Below, piece by piece: positions 57,089-64,000 of a stretch of 64,000 nucleotides of DNA. The DNA is from Humulus lupulus. Its lineage: Eukaryota; Streptophyta; Magnoliopsida; Rosales; Cannabaceae. The notes beneath the pieces were generated by a model, which was not told the origin of the DNA, searched no databases, and saw only the letters and a list, made by a program, of their open reading frames with translations. The stretch spans positions 117,804,903 to 117,868,902 of the forward strand of contig NC_084802.1 of the NCBI RefSeq assembly GCF_963169125.1. The letters are read 5' to 3'. The number at the start of each line of letters is the position of its first letter. Positions within the stretch are counted from its first letter, which is position 1. The translations under genes and the position numbers were made by a program.

Positions 57089-60000
57089 TCAAGCATTGGG
57101 GGTGGCAGCAGTATCCGCGTCCAAGGCCTCGAGGTCAGCGGTTTCAACTAGGGCTGGCGGAGTAGGCTCATTGGAAGGCAGAACGTCATCACGGGCAGGT
57201 TCAGAGGTCCCCACCTCTCCGGGATCTCCTGCCTCAGGGGCTCCAGCAGGTTCGTCAATGTTGTAAGTTTGGACGTACACCTCCGGGCCTTGATCCCACA
57301 CCTGTAGCTTCTCCCTCATGGCGTCGGCATCCTCTCCCAGATAGCCTAGTACCTCCGGGTTCATTTTCCAGAGTTGATGCATGAGGACCACGTGCGATAT
57401 ATTAATCGTCCTATTCAGTACCACCTCGGCATCCTCCTTCTCCTTCAAGCGCTCCGCCTCGGAGGTTGCCAGCTTTGCCTCCGCGACAGCTAATTGAGCT
57501 TTCAGTTTTTCCACCTCGGCCTTGGATGCATCCCGCTCTCCCTTAAGAGAATCAATCTCCTTGCGCTGCACCTTATTTTGGTTCAGCACGGATTGCTTCT
57601 CGGTCACATGCCCCCTGGCGGTGAATTGCAAGGCTCCGATCTCTTTATCCTTCTCGGCGAGCCCCAACTCCAGCATAGACACGAGATCCCTACTCCTCTT
57701 ATGAAGTTGCTCCTCCTCGTGCAGCTTGTTCTGAAGAGTGGCATATTCCTCTTGCCGCTTAAGGAGGAGATCATTTTTCGATTGCAAGCGGGCTTCCAAG
57801 GTATCCTTCTCCACCCTGGCTTGGGATAGCTCTTCCCGGAGCTTGGAGTTTTCGGTCTTCAAGTCATCCGACCGCTGTTTGAACTCCGTCTCTGCGCTGG
57901 CCCGGTACTCTCGGTATTTGGCAAGATATTTCTTGTCCGCCTCTTCCTCAGCCGTGCGCCGGGCCTGGTCAATCTTCTCCGAAGCCTCCCCCCTTGTGCT
58001 CTCGACCTGTTGGGTCAGTTTCTGCTTCTCCGCCTCCAAGGCCTGGCGAGCCACCTGGCTCTCCTCCAGCTGAACCAGAACTGCACCCACCTCCCGGAAC
58101 GAGCGTTCCGCGATCAGAGAGGCCTGCAAGGAAAGACAACAGAATGAGTTAAGCAGAACCAAATGTGCTAAGAAAGATGATCCCAAAACATAACTGACGG
58201 CTTACCCCGGACAATTGTTGCTTCACGGCATGTGTCAACAACAGCGGATCCTTACTGCCACTGATGGCCCATTTCTCAGAATTGAGCTCGCACAAGCTCA
58301 GGGCCATGTCCTCCATCATCTCCGCTCCGAACGGCGCCAATGCACGTCCGAGCCTAGACACCAGCCTCTTCTCCAAGGCTGGGCCATCCAAAACCGCTCC
58401 AGCCGGGTGAAGGGATCTCACCCCCTCGGCCAGCTCAGCTCTCTTCACGGCAGACAAGTTGTCTGCCCTTCCCTGAGTAACAGCCTTCTCAGCCTCCAAC
58501 CGCCTCTTCAAAAAATTATCGGCCCGTCTTACACCCTCCAAGAGGGCAGTGGGGAAACGGGTTGGTTTCTGAGGGAAGTGGAACTTCAGGCCAGGCAGAG
58601 GAAGGTTTGTTTGTTGAGAAGAAGGAGACCCCGAAAGGGTGGACTCCCTTTGGGCTGGAGGAGGAGGCAGACGGGGTATTAAGGACGGAAAGGAAGACAC
58701 TACCGCCCCGGTCTGTTGTTGTTGCTGGTGTTGCTGTTGTTTTTGCTGCTGCGGTGGCGGAGGTGACTGCCTTTGTTGTTGTTGTTGCTTTTGCTGTTGC
58801 AGTAGCGGAGGTAATTTCCTTTGTTGTTGCTGCTAGTTTGGCTGTTGTTGTTGCTGCCGCTGTGGCGTTGGTGATTGTCTCTGTTGTTCTTGTTGCTGCT
58901 GTTGTTGTAGTTGTGGTTGCTGTTGTTGTTGTTGTTGTTGCCTTCGACCGGGAGAAGAGTGTCTAAGGCGTTTCTTCTTGGCGCCCTCGGCATCTCCTCC
59001 GGGACGCTTGCTCACCCCAGTCGTCTTCACAGGGAACACAAGCCCTTCCCCGTCGCTGCTACTACTCGAGGTCGCCATGGTCTCGGAAGGCCCCTTGGCA
59101 GGAGATCTCTCCACCGCCGGAGACATATGCGCCTCACCACCTATCTTCTTGGATGTGGCAGCTTTACCTCCCCTACCGGCTCCGGCTTTTCGTCCTTTCC
59201 CCTTGGACGGATCTTGGCTGGTGGCGGCTTTCTTGATGAGTAAGGTAACTCTCCCCAACATCTTGGCTTCGGGATATTCTGCAAGAAACGTACGAAGCAA
59301 GGTTAACGAACCAGCAAGCAATGTGAAAGAAGATAAGCAGAAGACAAGACAATCAACAACATAAAAGCACAAGCAAGTCCGCCAGCAGGGAACAAGGAAC
59401 AAGAAAAAGAAAAGTTTGAAAAGGACGACCATGCACGAGAAACGTGGATGGCCTTCCCCGAGCAAAACAAAACACCGCTTCCTGCTCCAGGAAGCTCCCG
59501 TACTCCTTGAAGTCCGGGAATGACATGCTGAGGGAAGAAGGGTCAACCATGATGACACCTTCTGGCAGACTACCGTCACTCAGACACCCGAGGAGCTCAT
59601 CTACCCTATCGCAATATCTGTCAAAGGGTATCCTACGCGGATCTAGCCTAAGGAAGCGGGGATCGAACCCCATCTGAGAGGTCTGGGAAACCTCAGACAG
59701 GCTGGGGGTGTGGATCAATCGAAAACTAGTCTTACCTCTCCCGGAGGTACCAGCCCCCGGAGTCCCTTCGTTGGGGTAAGCTGCGGCGTGGCGAGCCTCG
59801 ATCTCCTCTTCCTCCGGCTGGGGGTCGGGGAACCTCTCCGCCCAACTAGGGGATAAAGTATTCTCATCCCGGGCTGCTTGGCTGATCACCTTGGACAGCT
59901 CCAGGGCAATCTGCTCCCGGATGTCAGCTGACACCTGACTTTTCCCCCTGCCACTCACTGGCTCAATGTTTTGGAAAGATGCGAGCAGCCCATACTCCCT

Positions 60001-61614
60001 CAAAGATTCGAAGGTCACAAGTCCCTCCACTTTCAACTCTTCCTCCGAGAGCCCTTCGTAGAACTTTGACCTCCTTATCATCTCCGCACAGCGAGGTGTC
60101 CGCGGAACGACTTCTGCAAAATCCAAATACGAGCATTAGAGATCCTCCCGAAAGGCAAATCAAACGTAAAGAAACAAAGTTAAAAAGGAGAGGAAGGAGC
60201 ACTTACCAGGGACTTTGAAGTCCAAAGATAGGGCTGGCACCCTCTTCAATGGGAAGCCGGTCGTCAGGAACCAGTATTCCCGGAGGTCTGGAACCCTTGC
60301 GGTATGGCAGGTAGGACACATCACGTCCGGGTACCTCTCCAGCCTGTAAAACCCCACCTTGTCTGGATGACCTCTCATGGGTTGAGACTTCAGCCCGTAG
60401 AAGTATAACACCTCCTCCGGGGTAGGGGCCTCCAGGTCCCGGGACTTGCAAAAGATGTACCACCCCGCTAGGAGCTTGTAGCTGGGGGGAATCAACTGGA
60501 CGGGGGCAATCCCCGACTTCACACAGAAATTGGCAAAATAACTTCTTAGGGGCAAGTGCGCCCCACACACTATGTGTGCCCAGCTCCAGGTACCAAAGCC
60601 CTCATGACTCTGGCTAGCAGACTCACCCAGCACCGACAGACGGTGCCACATCAGGCCTGGGATGTTCTTCAGGCCTGCTTCTGAGGAGTACAGCTCCAGC
60701 ATGCCGTAGTTCCTGAGCAGGTTCGGCTTCTGGTCCATCTCCCAGATTGAACTGTTGATAGTCGGGAGGCTAGCCGCGACCACTTTAGTCTTTCCTTTCC
60801 CCGTTGCGCCAGCGACAGGGGAATTTTGCTCCTGGGCAGATTCAGCCTCTACCGCGGCAAGGATTTGTTCCTTTGAGATGTTCGTCACTGAACAAGAGAA
60901 ACAAAGAAGAAAACACTCTAAGCAGTCAGCACCCTTGTCATACCCTAACGGTATCAAAGGAGTCGGGGAGACCCTCCCCGAAAACTGCTTGGAGAGGCTC
61001 CCACCGAGCTTGCCGAGGGGTTGACACCATGCCACCCGAAGGACAACAAGGAGCCAAACTCAAACTCCGAGCCTAAGCCCGCCAAGAGAAGTGTTTGCCC
61101 AGAGGAAGACACCCTAAAGGCACTCACGCTTATGCCCTAAAACAGCAAACCAAAACAGCACAAGCAAGACGAGGAACGACTTTCCAAACGCAAATCGTCA
61201 AAGCATGCAAAGAGATTACTTATCGACTCACATCAATTGCATGCCTATCAAAGCCCTATTCACGCATGCACATAAGCGATACTGGCAGAAAACTCAACTC
61301 TAACAACTACCAACAACCTAAGGTTTGGGAGGAAAGAGCAAAGTAGAAATACTTACTGATATTCGGGTAGTTGAAGATTGAAGAGGTAACCGGATCACTG
61401 CACAGCACGATCGCGAGAAGTAAAAGCTGCAAAGACAAACGGCGATTCAAACCCTGAACTTCGGCGAACAAACCCACTGCCAAATCACAAGAAAATTTTC
61501 TAGATTCCTTACCAAAAGAAGTGGCAAGTTCGAAGGTTTGGGAATCTGAAAATCCAAAAGATAGAGAATTTGAGAGCGTAAAGAGGAAGAAAGGTCTGTT
61601 CCCCGGTTTTTATA
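57089..61614 (-). CDS. Antisense multi-exon gene of element C (Transposase_28-like, Gln-rich, coiled coil)
   Basis: It runs opposite to gag-pol. TATA box 61614-61607. Exons: 1 about 61580-61513 (leader); 2 61426-61357 (leader); 3 60887-60207; 4 60113-59430; 5 59278-58206; 6 58123-57089. Exon 2 ends in A and exon 3 begins TG, so the ATG (MTNISKEQILAAVEAE) exists only after splicing; phases match at every later junction. Donors are GTAAGG, GTAAGT, GTAAGT, GTCGTC (weak) and GTAAGC. Exon 3 has the plant gypsy-associated Transposase_28-like block (CGAHLPLRSYFANFCVKSGI, PPSYKLLAGWYIFCKSRDLE); exon 4 is acidic; exon 5 has basic stretches (GAKKKRLRH) and a Gln-rich tract broken by one TAG at about 58834; exon 6 is a long coiled coil (EASEKIDQARRTAEEEADKK) with an acidic tail. 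Function unknown; DNA-binding or particle roles are only guesses. Confidence 0.5.
58700..58950 (-). repeat. CAA/CAG trinucleotide tract (Gln-rich coding)
   Basis: Within exon 5 of the antisense gene the minus strand is mostly CAA, CAG and CCG/CCT codons, giving interrupted poly-Gln and Pro-Gln runs. One CAG reads TAG, which truncates the frame. Replication slippage probably makes its length unstable. Confidence 0.5.
61607..61614 (-). promoter_or_regulatory. TATA box of the antisense gene, element C
   Basis: The minus strand reads GCTATAAAAACCGGGG, 469 bp inside the 3' LTR. It is followed by a T/C-rich leader and a short intron. An independent antisense promoter is inferred; the matching motif in E and the TATA in B support it. 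Confidence 0.5.
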
Positions 61615-62070
61615 GCAGGAGTGAAGTCCTTTCGAATCCTACAAATGGACGGTCCTGATCTTCGCATACCGCATGCATCAGATCCGACGGCTGGAGATGA
61701 TGCGCCGATCCTATTTATGACTCCTCGGATGGGAATAAAGTATTTATTTCCCATCATTATACCACCTCGGGCCCGGTGTACCATTAAAAACCGTCAAATC
61801 ATTACTTAGATGCCTGACGCACGCATACTCAGCCAGTCGCCTCACGCACACGTCTTGGTCACAGAGCCATTCCCGGCATGACGCGTGGCCCTTGCCACAC
61901 TTGAGTACTTGAGTTCAAACAGAAGAAATTTCCTTTCTTTTTCATACTAACACTCAGGCGGGAAAAAGGAACCCTTCCAGGAACACAGGTGGTGACCCCT
62001 CGCCTAATCTAAGAAACCGGAATACCCGGAGGACTGTACAAGCTCCCGGATCTCTCAAAGCTCCGTGACC

Positions 62071-62082
62071 TTGGGGGGTAAA
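62071..62082 (+). promoter_or_regulatory. Polypurine tract of element C
   Basis: TTGGGGGGTAAA directly abuts the 3' LTR; it primes plus-strand DNA synthesis in LTR elements. Compare ACTTGGGGGGCAAA in element E. Confidence 0.5.
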
Positions 62083-62971
62083 TGTTATCCAGATTTCCGG
62101 ATAGCGTTTAGATGGATATCCTCGGGGAAGCAGAATTATCAATGTCTTTCACGGTAGGTGACCAGAGCTCGCGGATGGACAGAAAGGCTTCGCCTCTCCC
62201 GTTTAGTGTCCGGATTACTCTTTCAAGCAAACGCGACACGGAAGCTCGTCAACTCTCCCGGACTCCCGAAGGGATATCCTTCGGGGAAGCTCCTTCCAGG
62301 AGAAGCTCTTCAGGTTGCCTTCGCGGAAACAGTTCCGTGCCTCGCACGGAACAAGACCAAGCGGTCGAGTCATGGAGGAGGCATAGTTGGAATGATATCC
62401 GCCTGACACAGAATCCCGGCTGACACGCCCGACAGGTCAAGGCCGCACACATCCCAGCACGCCTAAAAGTACTATTTCGCCTACTGTTCCGCTGACAACT
62501 TGGAAAAGACGGCTGCCTTTGTGCATTCCCCATACTTTCACGTAAATATACCCACATAGAGCCTGGTAGCCAGGCGACTACGGTAATTGTATCCCCTATT
62601 TATGGCTGGTGTAATTAAGACTCATGTGAGTAGAGAAAAACCCTAATCCAAAACCCTAGCTATAAAGACCCCCTCACTTGACGATAGGGGGGACGACCAA
62701 CAAATCACATAGCAAGAACTCTACTAAAATCTCTCTAGCTTCATCTTCTCCAAGAGAACCCGAGAGAAACACTGTGAGGTTGTGAGTTTCTTGTACACCA
62801 GCTGTTTGACTGTTATTCTCTATAAGTATAATAACATCGACTCGTGGACTAGGGCTCGTTAACGCCTGAACCACGTAAAAACACTGTTTGTTTATTTACA
62901 TTTATGCATTTCTATAGTTCTTATCTTTTTATTATTCCGTTCGTATTCGTTTCCGAAAAACTCGGTAAACA
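62083..62971 (+). repeat. 3' LTR of element C (889 bp)
   Basis: Same length as the 5' LTR. Differences: A/G, C/G, T/C, A/G, T/C, G/A and C/A, that is five transitions and two transversions. Immediately preceded by the polypurine tract and followed by the right target duplication. Confidence 0.5.
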
Positions 62972-62976
62972 GTTGT

Positions 62977-64000
62977 TGTTAAAGCAATATAATGCCACAA
63001 ATCTCTTTAGACAATGTTTTAGATTCAATATGGGCAACAATCTATGAATTTGGACGTGAAAATTATTGTTTTCGATTCGGGTTTTCGTTCGGACTCGTTT
63101 ATGGCCAATTTTTTAAATTAAAGCCCTGGTTTTAAGTTGTTGTTTCTAAAAAATAAGGCTATAAATCTTCATATCTATGTATTTACGTGAGTTCTGGGCT
63201 GTAAAATCTTGAAAATAGACGTCGAAACTTGCATTTTTCAGTCGGGTTTGGAACTGGGTCTAACCGACCCACGCGTAGAAAATCGGGTCAAAACGACCCG
63301 GCTGGAGGTTGAAGACGGGGGAAACGACCCTGCAGCGGACAAAACGACCCGTCGTTTGACTGGTCATATGACTACATAACGGGGAAAACGAGGCAGGAAT
63401 TAAATAAAAATGAAGAAAAATTGATAGAAATCCCGAAAATTACATGTTTAATTTAATTTTGGAATTTTATTATTTTCTTGATTTTAATACTTATTTAGAC
63501 AATAAATATCATTTTTTATTTTTTTTTTGCCAATTTAATTAAAACATATAATTTTGGTATATTATATATTTGGAAATTAATTAAAATATGCAAATACTTG
63601 ATTTTGGTGTATTTATATATGATAAATTTCTTTTATTCATGCAATATTAAATAATTGTACTATTTTAATAATGAAATTACTTTTTATTTTACAATTAAGT
63701 TTGTGCAATTATTTTATTAATTCACCAAATCATTAAATAATTTTATTGACTTATTTAGTATAGATTTTTCTGCCATTAAGTATATATATGCAATTATTGT
63801 ATTTATTTTCGTACATATAGTTAATTATGCTAATTGTATGATTATTTTGTTATTATTCATGCAAATTTATTCTACGTATAATTATCTTTAATTTTATATG
63901 TATGACTTTATAATTTTAAATATGTTGTATATTCTATAATTTTGCTAGATATATTTAGATAATATTCAAACATTAAGATAGGTTGAATAATATTTAGCAC
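62977..64000 (+). other. Internal region of element I, right part
   Basis: Continues the sequence broken at 48583. Non-coding. 63285-63350 has three copies of AAACGACCC within GC-rich sequence, and the rest is very AT-rich to the window edge. No gag or pol motif is seen, so the element is probably non-autonomous or its coding part lies beyond 64000. Confidence 0.5.

Larger units (their letters stand above)
48584..62971 (+). mobile_element. Element C: near-intact Tat-lineage Ty3/gypsy retrotransposon (14.4 kb)
   Basis: Two 889-bp LTRs (48584-49472, 62083-62971) differ at only 7 positions by eye, and a perfect target duplication GTTGT flanks the element (48579-48583, 62972-62976). Order: LTR, primer site, gag, protease, RT, RNase H, second RNase H, integrase, a repeat zone, a gene on the opposite strand (57089-61614), polypurine tract, LTR. 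The gag-pol frame is continuous from 49538 to 55753 except for three stop codons. The low LTR divergence implies recent insertion (about 0.3 million years if 1.3e-8 changes per site per year applies, an assumption). It sits inside element I. Confidence 0.5.

Noticed and set aside
58562..58966. Val/Ala-rich plus-strand open frame
   Set aside because: It is the complement of the Gln-rich antisense exon; trinucleotide repeats leave several frames open.

Overview
This is a eudicot-type plant nuclear window, dominated by nested LTR retrotransposons with a few host-gene remnants. The plant assignment rests on chromovirus-like (Tekay/Del type) and Tat-lineage Ty3/gypsy elements, a Cassandra TRIM carrying a 5S rRNA-like block, a CACTA end, and relics of a plant formin, a CC-NBS-LRR and an S-domain receptor kinase. 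I see no bacterial operons, CRISPR array, tRNA or genuine rRNA gene. I cannot name the species.

Layout. 1-4500: a minus-strand formin fragment (FH1 piece plus six exons, running off the left edge) and unresolved DNA. 4585-12847: element A, a 3'-truncated minus-strand Tekay-like element with one 2.3-kb LTR; a three-LTR tandem Cassandra (7587-8850) sits inside its gag/protease junction. 12848-16790: AT-rich DNA with an S-domain receptor relic and an NLR relic. 16790-17787: remnant of a CACTA transposon end. 17788-23789: truncated retroelements, namely E (Tat 3' end plus LTR), D (Tekay-like LTR-gag, plus strand) and F (Tat, minus strand, gag fused to RT by deletion). 25238-41470: solo LTR G, split by element B (26145-41407, Tat lineage, minus strand, TSD GTGAC), which is itself split by solo LTR H (33233-35626). 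43730-64000: a copia-like or LARD-like LTR and leader (element I), split by a 3.9-kb solo LTR J (44066-47978, TSD TAAAG) and by element C (48584-62971, TSD GTTGT), a young, almost intact Tat element.

How the parts work together. Elements C and B each carry gag-pro-RT-RNaseH-(second RNaseH)-integrase on one strand and, between integrase and the 3' LTR, a separate gene on the opposite strand. In C that antisense gene has its own TATA box, six exons with good splice sites at nearly every junction, an ATG that appears only after splicing, a Transposase_28-like domain, a Gln-rich tract and a C-terminal coiled coil. B keeps a decayed homologue and E keeps the equivalent promoter. All coordinates, splice sites and divergence counts were read by eye; family names come from recognised motifs, not from searches.
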